Source of the DNA: Pedobacter westerhofensis
GTDB taxonomy: Bacteria > Bacteroidota > Bacteroidia > Sphingobacteriales > Sphingobacteriaceae
DNA: 64,000 nucleotides
Reading direction: 5' to 3'
NCBI RefSeq assembly: GCF_900182595.1
Contig: NZ_FXTN01000006.1
Coordinates: 62,001 to 126,000, forward strand
The notes beneath the pieces are model-generated. The model saw only the letters and a list, made by a program, of their open reading frames with translations. It did not search any database and had not been told where the DNA came from. The position numbers and the translations under genes were made by a program. Positions 52,620-61,507 of the stretch are shown in pieces; the first letter of the stretch is position 1, and the number at the start of each line of letters is the position of its first letter.

Positions 52620-53441
52620 ATGAGTAAAGACGTCACCATCAAATTCACGCACCATATAGACAATTCTAAATTTTTATTATATAAGCTTAACGAGTGCCCT
52701 GATAGTTACCTGAAAAGCGTTGAGCGTGACGAATTCTTTGAGATGATCTGGTTTTGGCATCCTGATGATCATGACTCGCAGCTTGATCAAGCTACCTCCT
52801 CTATTTACCTCATCCCACCTTTCAGGGCATTGGACATCTCCCTGGCAAATAAGGAAGGTTATTTAATCGCTTTTAAGCGGGAGTACCTCGAGGAAGATGA
52901 TAAAGAATATGCTCTTGATGTTTTTAACCTCTTCAATCTTCAAGGGCAGCACTCCCTGCTAACTATCGATACCGATACACAAGAGAATTTCCAGCATCTT
53001 TATGCCCTGATGGCTTATGAGCTCAAAAGTCCATTAGGCACCTATCTCGTTCTTAAAGCCCTATTAAAGGTGTTTTTATTGCATTTGATCAGAATCAACC
53101 AAAGTGCTTTTTTGAACCAGGACGTTAATCAAAAAAGAGTGTATGAGTTCTGCATGCTGCTAGACCGATATTATATTCCGGAACGTAAAGCTTTTTTCTA
53201 TGCTGATCAAATTGGAATAAGTGAAAAAAGACTCAACCAGATACTCCAGGAAAAGATGGGTAAGACCATTACACAATTGATTCACGCTAGGCTGATCCTG
53301 GAAGCAAAAAGGAAACTAACAACAGGAGAGCTTACCATCAAAGAAATTTCTTACTATCTGAATTTCGAAGACCATTCTTACTTTAGCAGGTTCTTTAGGA
53401 AACAAGCAGGCTTGTCCCCCGAAGACTTTAAAAAAAAGTAG
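52620..53441 (+). CDS. AraC-family transcriptional regulator
   Basis: A 273-residue regulator starting with ATG at 52620 (MSKDVTIKFTHH); a longer frame needs TTG. The N-terminal part is a cupin-like sensor. The double HTH is FFYADQIGISEKRLNQILQEK and LTIKEISYYLNFEDHSYFSRFFRKQAGLSPEDFKK. It is divergent from the MFS gene and is the nearest candidate for the activator of the shared promoter motif before the next three minus-strand genes. Confidence 0.87.
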   Translation: MSKDVTIKFTHHIDNSKFLLYKLNECPDSYLKSVERDEFFEMIWFWHPDDHDSQLDQATSSIYLIPPFRALDISLANKEGYLIAFKREYLEEDDKEYALDVFNLFNLQGQHSLLTIDTDTQENFQHLYALMAYELKSPLGTYLVLKALLKVFLLHLIRINQSAFLNQDVNQKRVYEFCMLLDRYYIPERKAFFYADQIGISEKRLNQILQEKMGKTITQLIHARLILEAKRKLTTGELTIKEISYYLNFEDHSYFSRFFRKQAGLSPEDFKKK

Positions 53442-53508
53442 CAGAAGGTTAGCCGCTACCCTTTTTTAAAACTCAGACTCTGAGACTAAAAATCATTTAT
53501 GCTGATAT

Positions 53509-54375
53509 TTATTTTTTTGGTCCATATTCCGCATACAGCATGGGAAGGATCTTTGCCAGATTCGTATACTCTTCTAAAGCGTGGTAATTTAAACCTTTAA
53601 GTAATGCCAGAGGAACATTTGCCTGTGCTGGGAACCAAAAGCGGGTACGCAATTCAATACCTCCATCGACACGCCTTGCAATATGTACCATTTTAGAGCC
53701 TCCAACTGCACAAACCGCTGTACCTTCATTGGGTACCGGAAACACGTTCATATCAAACCCAAATTTCTCTGGTGAGACGAAACTTATTGGTATTTCCATT
53801 GCACCCATTCCTAGGTCTTCGTTGGCATGATGGGTGATATCCCAGTTCTTCTCGTGCAAGGGAATCTTTTTGGATAAAAGCTGCTTTTTAGCCGTATCAT
53901 TAACATACACATCATAATGAACATAATGATCCCATATTTTATATCGAAGAGGATCTAGTTGGTGCCAGGTAAACCACCAATCAAACATTTCTGGTGTCAC
54001 TCCCGGCATTTTTACAATGGAAGAAACATATCCGGTTCCATCAGATAAAGTACAGTATCCGATTTCAGAAGCAAGATAGCCTGGTTTTAAAAGATCATTT
54101 AAGTGCTCGAAATTTAACGCCCTTGAAGGATCAATAGGCCCTTTACCCACGCTATCCACCATAGCCGGATCAACAGGTGCCATTGGCATATAAAAATATT
54201 TTGCATATGGCTTTTTCTTTTCGGCAGCAGAGAGATACTGCTTATTTACAATTTTACCACCAGTTACTGTAACTTTTTCGGTAGTAGAAAGTATGGGTTT
54301 AGTGGCCTGACCATTTCCAGCCAGAGGAATTAAAAACAGGTAACCAATGCCTGTCAAAATGCTTATAATTTTCAT
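53509..54375 (-). CDS. Exported PhlG-type (DAPG hydrolase) family protein
   Basis: A 288-residue protein with a signal peptide (MKIISILTGIGYLFLIPLAGNGQ). The signature MFDWWFTWHQLDPLRYKIWDHYVH and GGSKMVHIARRVDGGIELRTRFW match the DAPG hydrolase (PhlG) family, which cleaves C-C bonds in acylphloroglucinols. Metal-ligand candidates are the His and Glu residues in WWFTWHQLDP and ITHHANEDLG. The export signal is unusual for PhlG. A phloroglucinol substrate is inferred. It carries promoter motif copy 1 upstream. Confidence 0.75.
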   Translation of the reverse strand: MKIISILTGIGYLFLIPLAGNGQATKPILSTTEKVTVTGGKIVNKQYLSAAEKKKPYAKYFYMPMAPVDPAMVDSVGKGPIDPSRALNFEHLNDLLKPGYLASEIGYCTLSDGTGYVSSIVKMPGVTPEMFDWWFTWHQLDPLRYKIWDHYVHYDVYVNDTAKKQLLSKKIPLHEKNWDITHHANEDLGMGAMEIPISFVSPEKFGFDMNVFPVPNEGTAVCAVGGSKMVHIARRVDGGIELRTRFWFPAQANVPLALLKGLNYHALEEYTNLAKILPMLYAEYGPKK

Positions 54376-54390
54376 GTTTCTATTTTTCTG

Positions 54391-54456
54391 TAAAGTTACC
54401 TCTGCATCGTTTTATGGAGTGGTGTATTTATACAGTTAGCTGGTATTATTTGGAAA
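54391..54456 (-). promoter_or_regulatory. Shared promoter motif, copy 1 (PhlG-like gene)
   Basis: On the minus strand TTTCCAAATAATACCA (54456-54441), 42 bases, then a -7-like TAACTTTA (54398-54391). The motif overlaps the stop codon of the upstream oxidoreductase. Spacing equals copies 2 and 3. Confidence 0.65.
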
Positions 54457-55393
54457 CCTGCACAATTATCTTTCCTACCGTTCTGTTAGATTCCATACAC
54501 AAATGCGCTTTTGCCATCTCTTCAAAAGGGAACAATTCCGAAACATATGGTTTTATAGCTCCCTTTGCCAATAGCCCTGCAATAATATCCATATCCGCTC
54601 CACTGGAATGAACCAGTTCATAATGAACATCAACTTCTTTTAATTTTGCTTTTTGTAAAACCTCTTCGCTGATGAAAGGTAATAAACTAAGAATTATGCC
54701 CTTCTGTTTAACTACTTGTAATGACTTAAACAAGCTATCACCGGAGAAAGCATCCAGTACAACATCTACCTCTGAAATAATATCTTTAAATTCTTTTTCA
54801 TCGTAAGCAATGTGTTCGTCAGCACCAAGGCCAAGTACAAATTCTCTATTCTTTGCTGATGAAACGCCAATGACGGAAGCTCCCACATAGCTTGCCATCT
54901 GTACGGCAAAGTGACCTACACCACCAGAAGCAGCCAATATCAAAATGCTTTCCCCTGCCTTTAACTTCGCATAATTGTTTAGAAGTTGCCATGCAGTCAG
55001 TGCAGATAAAGTCGCAGCTGCTGCCTGTTCATGACTGATGTTGGTTGGTTTTCTTGCCAGATGGGCTTCAGGAGCAGCTACATACTCTGCATAACCCTGT
55101 CCATGTCCTAAAAAGTTGACCAGGCCAAAAACTTCATCACCTTTACTAAATCTGGAAACATTTTTTCCTGTTTCTTTGATGACACCAGATATATCCCATC
55201 CTAATATTAAAGGATGGTTATTCTTTAAATGATCAGCCATCGCACTTCCCTGTCTTGTTCTTACATCAACAGGATTAATGCTGATTGCCTTAACTTCAAC
55301 TAATACCTCATCATCACTAATAATAGGGACAGGTACTTCTGTCATTAACAACTGATCAACACCACCAAATTCATTTAAGACAATAGCTTTCAT
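54446..55393 (-). CDS. Zinc-independent NADP-dependent quinone/enone oxidoreductase (MDR family)
   Basis: A 315-residue medium-chain dehydrogenase starting MKAIVLNEFGGVDQLLMTE. The GroES-like part has VEVKAISINPVDVRTRQG and GWDISGVI. The nucleotide-binding motif is ILAASGGVGHFAVQMASYVGA near 150. The zinc ligands of alcohol dehydrogenases are missing, as in quinone oxidoreductases. It reduces quinones or enones with NADPH. It carries promoter motif copy 2. Confidence 0.86.
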   Translation of the reverse strand: MKAIVLNEFGGVDQLLMTEVPVPIISDDEVLVEVKAISINPVDVRTRQGSAMADHLKNNHPLILGWDISGVIKETGKNVSRFSKGDEVFGLVNFLGHGQGYAEYVAAPEAHLARKPTNISHEQAAAATLSALTAWQLLNNYAKLKAGESILILAASGGVGHFAVQMASYVGASVIGVSSAKNREFVLGLGADEHIAYDEKEFKDIISEVDVVLDAFSGDSLFKSLQVVKQKGIILSLLPFISEEVLQKAKLKEVDVHYELVHSSGADMDIIAGLLAKGAIKPYVSELFPFEEMAKAHLCMESNRTVGKIIVQVSK

Positions 55394-55404
55394 AATTTTT
55401 CTTA

Positions 55405-55470
55405 CAAAATTACCAGCAGTACAGTTCAAAGACTAACACTATTATCTAACTTACTGGTACTATTTAGAAA
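55405..55470 (-). promoter_or_regulatory. Shared promoter motif, copy 2 (oxidoreductase gene)
   Basis: On the minus strand TTTCTAAATAGTACCA (55470-55455), 42 bases, then a perfect -7 element TAATTTTG (55412-55405), 12 bases before the start codon. Confidence 0.72.
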
Positions 55471-55488
55471 TAATACTGAATCTCTGCA

Positions 55489-56946
55489 TTACTTCGTTTG
55501 TTGTTTTATAATATCCCTATAGGTATAAAAACTTTTCTTTGGTGTGCGTTTTTGGGTTTCATAATCAACATAAATAATTCCGAATCGGATAGAATATCCA
55601 AATGTCCACTCAAAATTGTCCCATCCGCTCCATACAAAGTATCCATTAAGATTTGATCCCTCGCTTTTGGCCTTTAAAGCCGCTGCAATATGATCTTTAA
55701 CATATGCAGAACGTAAATCATCATTTACCTGGTCATTAATTACGGTGTCCTCACCATTCTGAAAACTTGCGCCATTTTCGGTAATGTAGATTTCAGGATT
55801 CCCATAATCGTTTTTCAAACGCGTTAATAGTTCGTATAGATAATCCGGACGAACCGGGCCATTACTCATTTTTACCTGATCTGTATTATTTCCCAGCCAG
55901 GAAACTCCCATCGCTGCCTTATCATCGTGTTTTACCTGAGCAGGAGCATAAAAATTCACACCTAGAAAATCGGGTTTATTTTCCAACATCAAATTAAGAT
56001 CAGCAACGGATGGCTGAAATGCCGGATTATATTCCTGTATCATTGCAAGAGCTTGTGACGGATAACTTCCATTGAAGGTGGGATTCAAAACGATCTGATT
56101 TAGGAGTTGATCTTCGATTTGTACTGCAGCTACATCTTTCGGATTTGCGGGATCAAAGGGTATACAAGGTGCGAGATTAAATGTAATACCAATTTTTCCG
56201 CCAAGATTTAACTGATGATAATCTTTTATGGCAGTAGCACTAGCTAGCAGCTGGTGGTGAACTTTATCGATTTCCTTCGCATAACGAACATTAACGGACT
56301 CCTTGCTCTGTCCGGGATTGATGTTAAAATCAGCTACAAAAAACTCGATTGTTGTTTCGTTAAATGTTGCAAAATGCTTGACTTCTTCACCAAATTCCTT
56401 AAAAATTACACGAGCATAGGCTCTGTACCATTCAACGGACGCTCGATTTGCCCATCCGCCTTTTACAACTAATGCTTGTGGCATGTCAAAATGATATATA
56501 GTAACAAATGGCTCAATTCCAGCATTTTTCAAATCCTTAATCAGTAATTTATAATGTGCTACTGCCTTTTCATTTACCCGACCTATCCCTTGAGGAATGA
56601 TGCGGCTCCAGGGAATAGAGAAACGATATGTATTGACACCAAGCTGTTGCATTAATTTGATGTCTTGCAGGTATTGTTTCCTGTCATACATATTGATAGC
56701 AATATTTCCTGTCTGCTTTTCTCCTATAGTATATTTTGTAAGCCCTACTTCATTGGCATAATAATCCCAATTACTTTCCCCTTTTCCATCTTCTTTATAA
56801 GCACCTTCAACCTGATAAGCAGCAGTACCTATACCCCATAAAAATCCTTTTGAAACCGAATTTATGGAGCTATTATTTGATTGAGCAAGTGAACTCTCGC
56901 CAATTGCCGAAGCTATTACCGACATGATTATTAATATTTTCTTCAT
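55489..56946 (-). CDS. Exported GH1 family beta-glucosidase
   Basis: A 485-residue enzyme starting MKKILIIMSVIASA, with a signal peptide ending near SSLAQS; the six codons upstream are not needed. GH1 motifs are GFLWGIGTAAYQVEGA, the acid/base in FATFNETTIEF and the nucleophile in PEIYITENGAS. It hydrolyses beta-glycosides to release glucose and an aglycone. Export to the periplasm is less usual for GH1. It carries promoter motif copy 3 and is probably co-regulated with the oxidoreductase and the PhlG-like enzyme, which could act on the released aglycone. Confidence 0.9.
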   Translation of the reverse strand: MKKILIIMSVIASAIGESSLAQSNNSSINSVSKGFLWGIGTAAYQVEGAYKEDGKGESNWDYYANEVGLTKYTIGEKQTGNIAINMYDRKQYLQDIKLMQQLGVNTYRFSIPWSRIIPQGIGRVNEKAVAHYKLLIKDLKNAGIEPFVTIYHFDMPQALVVKGGWANRASVEWYRAYARVIFKEFGEEVKHFATFNETTIEFFVADFNINPGQSKESVNVRYAKEIDKVHHQLLASATAIKDYHQLNLGGKIGITFNLAPCIPFDPANPKDVAAVQIEDQLLNQIVLNPTFNGSYPSQALAMIQEYNPAFQPSVADLNLMLENKPDFLGVNFYAPAQVKHDDKAAMGVSWLGNNTDQVKMSNGPVRPDYLYELLTRLKNDYGNPEIYITENGASFQNGEDTVINDQVNDDLRSAYVKDHIAAALKAKSEGSNLNGYFVWSGWDNFEWTFGYSIRFGIIYVDYETQKRTPKKSFYTYRDIIKQQTK

Positions 56947-57001
56947 TGTAATTGATCCGTCCACTTAAAATGACCAGTAATTGCCCGATGGACTGATCAG
57001 T

Positions 57002-57067
57002 CAAAATTACAGCTATAGTGAAGCAATGCCGGGTGTTATTTTCTAAACTAATAGCACTATTTGGAAA
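57002..57067 (-). promoter_or_regulatory. Shared promoter motif, copy 3 (GH1 gene)
   Basis: On the minus strand TTTCCAAATAGTGCTA (57067-57052), 42 bases, then TAATTTTG (57009-57002). The rest of the gap 56947-57282 is AT-rich with no gene. Confidence 0.72.
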
Positions 57068-57282
57068 CGTTAAATTTATATGTATCTATAAATTAAATAG
57101 ATACAAGCATTGAATAATAACGCAAATAGGCCTTAAGAGCAAATCAGACAGCGATTATCATAGAATCTGATAAAAGATTAAGGAAGGCATCAAATTGAGG
57201 TACAGCCTAGTTGCGTGACTACATGCTAGTGTTCCTGTTACATATTTTTTTTTTCATTTTCTATAGGTAACTTAGCACATTC

Positions 57283-57642
57283 ATGAAGAAAAAGGTATTA
57301 GTAATAGATAAAGACCCCGCAATTATTGATGTAATTACCTTTATGCTCAAAGATGAAGGCTATGATTTTTTGGTTTCGCAAAAACCTTTTAATATTGAAG
57401 AAGTGAAGGACTATAAACCTGCACTTATCTTGTTGCATAATGGCCTAAACAGTGAAGGGTCGCTAATCTGCAAATTAATCAAAGGCAACCCAGACACCAA
57501 TTTCATTCCAGTTATCATGAGTTCAACTCGTAATGACTTACCTCAAATAGCAGAGGAAAGCTGCGCTGAGGCTTACATTCAGAAGCCATTTGACATTGAC
57601 GATTTTTTGCAATTAATCAGGAAAACATTTCTAATTTCTTAA
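57283..57642 (+). CDS. Stand-alone receiver-domain protein lacking the phosphoacceptor aspartate
   Basis: A 119-residue CheY-like protein. The acidic pair is present (D9, D11 in VIDKDPAI) and so is the lysine (K101 in AYIQKPFDI). The phosphorylation site, normally Asp after LILL, is H52 in LILLHNGLN. It has no output domain. It could act as a pseudo-receiver through protein contacts, or be a decaying gene. Nothing next to it is a histidine kinase. Confidence 0.8.
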   Translation: MKKKVLVIDKDPAIIDVITFMLKDEGYDFLVSQKPFNIEEVKDYKPALILLHNGLNSEGSLICKLIKGNPDTNFIPVIMSSTRNDLPQIAEESCAEAYIQKPFDIDDFLQLIRKTFLIS

Positions 57643-57739
57643 AAATTTGGGGCGTTACTAAAATTATTGAGACGGACAAAGGTTTCGCTTAATTTAAGCT
57701 ATTTGGTCAAGTATAGAACCAACAGCTTGTAGTGAATTA

Positions 57740-57800
57740 GTTATCAAAAAAGGGTCTTTTTCTTAGACACCAATTATACCTGATAAGAAAACCAGGGTTT
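57740..57800 (+). repeat. Dispersed repeat, weak copy G
   Basis: GTTATCAAAAAAGGGTCTTT and, 40 bases on, AAACCAGGGTTTAATG. It matches the two ends of copy D (TTATCAAAAAAACGG and AACCAGGGTTT) but lacks the GTGGAAT core. It lies in the 278-base gap between the receiver and Crp genes. Confidence 0.4.
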
Positions 57801-57920
57801 AATGGGAAGGTAACTTTTATCCTAACTGGTCTTTTAGTCGTTTTGAGACAATAACTAATAATTTAAAATTGTTAATTAAAGCAGGTAACTTAGTACATAA
57901 ACTACCTAGAATATATAATA

Positions 57921-58505
57921 TTGGATTTACCAAAATTTGGAAACATTGTAAAGGGGCTTCGCCGTTATTATCCGGTATCAGATTCATCTATTGAGGAACT
58001 CGTCTTGCATTTGAATGAGTGGCACTATCCTAAAAATCATTTTTTGACCCAAACTGGGATAAAGGATAATCATATATACTTCATAGAAGAGGGTTGTGCA
58101 CGTACCTTCTTTTTTGCCGGCAATACAGAAGTAACAAACTGGTTTAGTATGGAAGGCGACATTACCTTCTCGTCCACTTCATTTTATCATGCACTACCTG
58201 CATTAGAATATGTACAGCTTTTGGAAGATTCACTGATCTATAAAATGCCTATTAAAACGCTTAACAAACTTTATGAAACCAACATTGATATAGCTAACTG
58301 GTCGCGGGTTATTCACCAAGAAGCACTTCTAAAAATGCAGAACTTACGATTAGATCGGTTATCACTATCAGCTAAAGAAAGATATGAAAAGTTCATTACA
58401 GAGAACCCGGGTTTGGCCGGTCGGGTAAATTTAGGTTATATTGCTTCTTATTTAGGAATGACACAGCAACATCTTAGCACACTTAGAGCTGAGGTTCGAT
58501 TTTAA
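57921..58505 (+). CDS. Crp/Fnr-family regulator
   Basis: A 194-residue regulator with a cyclic-nucleotide-binding-type sensor (NHFLTQTGIKDNHIYFIEEGCARTFF) and a short C-terminal HTH (NLGYIASYLGMTQQHLSTLRAEV). The start is TTG. Proteins of this size and type are common in Bacteroidota and usually do not bind cAMP. Its targets are unknown. The gene is followed by the acyltransferase and HAD genes on the same strand. Confidence 0.82.
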   Translation: MDLPKFGNIVKGLRRYYPVSDSSIEELVLHLNEWHYPKNHFLTQTGIKDNHIYFIEEGCARTFFFAGNTEVTNWFSMEGDITFSSTSFYHALPALEYVQLLEDSLIYKMPIKTLNKLYETNIDIANWSRVIHQEALLKMQNLRLDRLSLSAKERYEKFITENPGLAGRVNLGYIASYLGMTQQHLSTLRAEVRF

Positions 58506-58562
58506 GATACATGAAGATCGATCAGCGCCGACTTTGTTATTTTTGTCTTTTATCAATTGCGT

Positions 58563-59162
58563 ATGAAAACTGAAATACAAAAGTGCCTCGATGGCGAAAA
58601 TTTCAATACCTTGGATCCAGAGATACAAGACATCATTAAACGGGCCCGCCGACTAACTAAAGAATATAATTATCTGGCAAGTACCGATACCATAAGAAAG
58701 GAAGCGCTTTTAACAGAACTATTGGGACGTATAGGCAAGAACGTTGCAATTGACACTCCTTTTTACTGTGATTACGGAAGGAATATAACAATTGGCGACA
58801 ACGTGATCATAAATATCAACTGCACCTTCGTTGACTGTAACAGAATAAATATTGGAAACAATGTATTGATCGCCTCAAATGTCCAGATCTATACCGCTAC
58901 GCATCCCCTCGGAACTGATGAACGGCTTATTGAGAACTGGACGGAATCAGATAGCGGTCCGTTTTTCCGAACCTACGCACTTCCAGTTAAAATTGAGGAT
59001 AACGTTTGGATCGGAGGAGGAGTAATCATTTTACCCGGAGTAATTATTGGAAAGAACTCTGTTATAGGTGCCGGAAGCGTTGTAACCCGTTCGATTCCGG
59101 AAAACTCTGTGGCTTTCGGCAATCCATGTAAAGTCATCAGAGAGAACAATCCAACCGTTTAG
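58563..59162 (+). CDS. Maltose/galactoside O-acetyltransferase-type protein (left-handed beta-helix)
   Basis: A 199-residue LacA/NodL-type acetyltransferase starting MKTEIQKCLDGENFN. The Mac domain is at 1-55, and the hexapeptide repeat helix follows (NITIGDNVIININCTFVDCN, ITVENNVWIGG-like IEDNVWIGGGVIILPGVIIG). The catalytic histidine is in YTATHPLG. It acetylates a sugar hydroxyl from acetyl-CoA. Confidence 0.9.
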   Translation: MKTEIQKCLDGENFNTLDPEIQDIIKRARRLTKEYNYLASTDTIRKEALLTELLGRIGKNVAIDTPFYCDYGRNITIGDNVIININCTFVDCNRINIGNNVLIASNVQIYTATHPLGTDERLIENWTESDSGPFFRTYALPVKIEDNVWIGGGVIILPGVIIGKNSVIGAGSVVTRSIPENSVAFGNPCKVIRENNPTV

Positions 59163-59180
59163 CTATACATCTATATTCAC

Positions 59181-59828
59181 ATGACTAAAATTAAAGCAAT
59201 TATATTTGACCTTGATGGCACATTAGCCAATACATTGCCATTATGCATCGCCGCATTCAGAAGATCCATCGAACCACTTATAGATCGCTCCTTATCAGAT
59301 GAAGAGATCATTGCGACTTTTGGCCCATCGGAAGAAGGAACTATTATGGCATTGGCACCAGAACACTACGAAAAAGGCGTTTCCAGTTATTTAAAGTTTT
59401 ACAAAGAGCTTCATGCAATGTGTCCCACACCCTTTGAGGGTATCGAAGATCTATTAATTAATTTGAAAGATAAATCAGTAAAGATTGCCATGGTAACTGG
59501 TAAAGGCAGGTACAGTACCGATATCTCTTTAGAACAATTTGGCATTGGTAAATATTTTGAAACCATTGAAACCGGTGTATCCGCAGGGCCACGAAAAGCG
59601 GAGGGCATACAAAACATCTTAGACCTTTTTGAAGATATACGGAAGGAAGAAATCATATACGTTGGTGACGCTCCAAGTGATATCACAGCAAGCAGGAAAG
59701 TTGGGATCCCGGTAGTGGCAGCAGCCTGGGCAGAAACAGCAGAGCCTGATAAGTTGAAAGAATTATGTCCAGATATGTTGTTTGATAATATCCGCGATTT
59801 TAGTCATTGGTTAACGTTAAGAATATGA
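59181..59828 (+). CDS. HAD-superfamily phosphatase (phosphoglycolate-phosphatase-like)
   Basis: A 215-residue hydrolase with all motifs: DLDGTLANT (D10, D12), motif II MVTGKGR, then K in GPRKAEGI and motif IV YVGDAPSDITASR. The helical cap lies at about 20-85. It lies 18 bases after the acetyltransferase gene. Its substrate is unknown. Confidence 0.88.
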   Translation: MTKIKAIIFDLDGTLANTLPLCIAAFRRSIEPLIDRSLSDEEIIATFGPSEEGTIMALAPEHYEKGVSSYLKFYKELHAMCPTPFEGIEDLLINLKDKSVKIAMVTGKGRYSTDISLEQFGIGKYFETIETGVSAGPRKAEGIQNILDLFEDIRKEEIIYVGDAPSDITASRKVGIPVVAAAWAETAEPDKLKELCPDMLFDNIRDFSHWLTLRI

Positions 59829-59869
59829 ACGGCGGTTTGTGAAGCACGCATCGTACTTCTTCTAAATTC

Positions 59870-59955
59870 TTATCAAATACTCTTCTAAGTTATCTATCAA
59901 AAAACGGTGGAATAGAGAGACGCTGGCTTGCCCCTTACTAAATAAGGAGGGAATA
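59870..59955 (+). repeat. Dispersed Hin-site-like repeat, copy E
   Basis: TTATCAAATACTCTTCTAAG then TTATCTATCAAAAAACGGTG followed by GAATAG, and 40 bases on AAGGAGGGAATATTAATAAA. It has the same layout as copy B but with a shorter middle. It lies upstream of, and in the same direction as, the metalloprotease-like gene. Confidence 0.78.
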
Positions 59956-60052
59956 TTAATAAAGACACTTAAGCATCAATCACCTGAAGAACGATGCTAT
60001 CCCAAAAAATAAGTTATCTTCGATTATTTATCCTTCAATTCTTCAAATATCC

Positions 60053-61156
60053 ATGAACAAATCTACTTTCTTCACAGTGATACTTATACTACTATCTTAT
60101 TATTGTTCGGGAGCACCAACCTTCAGTTATTCTAGAAACAAAATAACAATAGATTACCAGGCCGCAGAGGAATTGATCAGATTAACTAAACTAAAGAAAG
60201 TTAGTGATGAGGAGCTTTCAAAGTTCGCATCTATTTACGGAAACAAGCTCTTGATCCAAAAAGTTAGTACATCTACTGGCGGTAGTGAACAAATTTTCCT
60301 AAAGACACTTAAAGAGATGATTACTACCGGCCGGGTCAATGGGCCTGACCCCTACCAGTGGGGGAAAGTGAAAATGGAGCTCCCAAATACAAAAAAATTG
60401 ATTGCACAACTAAAGCTTAGAAATGGTTCATTAATCGAAGAGATAGAAGACCGGATCGGTTCTTACACTCCTGCGGGACTACCCGCACAAGAGCTGCGAG
60501 CTTGCTTATTGCTTGGGGGAAATGCTACAGGATTTGTCAGCGGAGATGATGGGACTTTCTGCGTCGCATTACAATATTTTGGGTCTGATTTTGAGGGGCT
60601 TAAAACTATTATGGTACACGAGCTTTACCATGCAGTCCAACAAGCTGGTCAAAGCTTGAGAAAGAAGGTCTTAACTGATAAACCACCCTATGGTACAAAA
60701 GCAACTTATTTCCTAATCTATAATCTTTGGTCAGAGGGTACGGCTGAAAACTTAGGAGACTTTAGCTTGATCAGCAATCCGGGCACGTACTCAAAAAAAC
60801 AGATTGCGAATCAAAGAAAAAATGAAGAAAGACTGTTAGTGAACTTTCGATTGATTGATATCATGATTTATAAAATGTATACCGACACGAATGCGCGATA
60901 TGCCTCCGTATATGATATTGGTTTTAGTCCAGTTTACGAGGAGGCGGGTTACTCCGTTGGCGCGGAGATAGCCAGAAAGCTTGAACACTTTTCAGGAAAA
61001 AAAGTACTTGTTAGCATGGTAGACCAAGATCCTCTGGATTTCATTACCCATTACATTAAACTTTACCATCAAAATCCGACGCAAGTGCCCTACCATTTTG
61101 ACAAAAGCACTGAGGATATTGTTGATAAATTAAGCAGTTGGAGGAATAAAATTTAA
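60053..61156 (+). CDS. Exported putative zinc metalloprotease (DUF5700-like)
   Basis: A 367-residue exported protein with a signal peptide (MNKSTFFTVILILLSYYCSG). A zinc motif HELYH is at 189-193 with E190 as the likely base, and a downstream acidic residue in LWSEGTAENLGDF (E228 or E232) is a candidate third ligand. The layout resembles DUF5700, a putative zinc peptidase. No neighbours work with it; it is a single gene bracketed by repeat copies E and F. Confidence 0.6.
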   Translation: MNKSTFFTVILILLSYYCSGAPTFSYSRNKITIDYQAAEELIRLTKLKKVSDEELSKFASIYGNKLLIQKVSTSTGGSEQIFLKTLKEMITTGRVNGPDPYQWGKVKMELPNTKKLIAQLKLRNGSLIEEIEDRIGSYTPAGLPAQELRACLLLGGNATGFVSGDDGTFCVALQYFGSDFEGLKTIMVHELYHAVQQAGQSLRKKVLTDKPPYGTKATYFLIYNLWSEGTAENLGDFSLISNPGTYSKKQIANQRKNEERLLVNFRLIDIMIYKMYTDTNARYASVYDIGFSPVYEEAGYSVGAEIARKLEHFSGKKVLVSMVDQDPLDFITHYIKLYHQNPTQVPYHFDKSTEDIVDKLSSWRNKI

Positions 61157-61217
61157 TTGAGGTAAGAATTATATCCATTTTACTGATGTTACCTCCTATC
61201 GATATTCTATTTACAAT

Positions 61218-61266
61218 TTATCAAGGAACGGTGGAATCGAGTTACGATCCTAAATAACCAGGGAAT
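61218..61266 (+). repeat. Dispersed Hin-site-like repeat, copy F (short form)
   Basis: TTTATCAAGGAACGGTGGAA then TCGAG, and AAATAACCAGGGAATATTA to 61270. It lies 60 bases after the metalloprotease-like gene, in the same direction as copy E. Confidence 0.72.
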
Positions 61267-61507
61267 ATTAATAATTAGTATGGCGCTTATACGATCATAA
61301 ATTTATCTCCAAATTATGCCTTAAAGGCTGCTTTTAACACTCTGGATGAACTTACCTCGCTCATAATGTGCAAACGAAAATAGTAAATCCATGGTTACTA
61401 CCGGAAAATCACATTAATATCAGGAACTGCCCTAAACCTGACACTATCATTCATACAATCCTAATTCTTCATTAAAAACCATGTTGTCAATAACATCCTT
61501 TTTTTGA

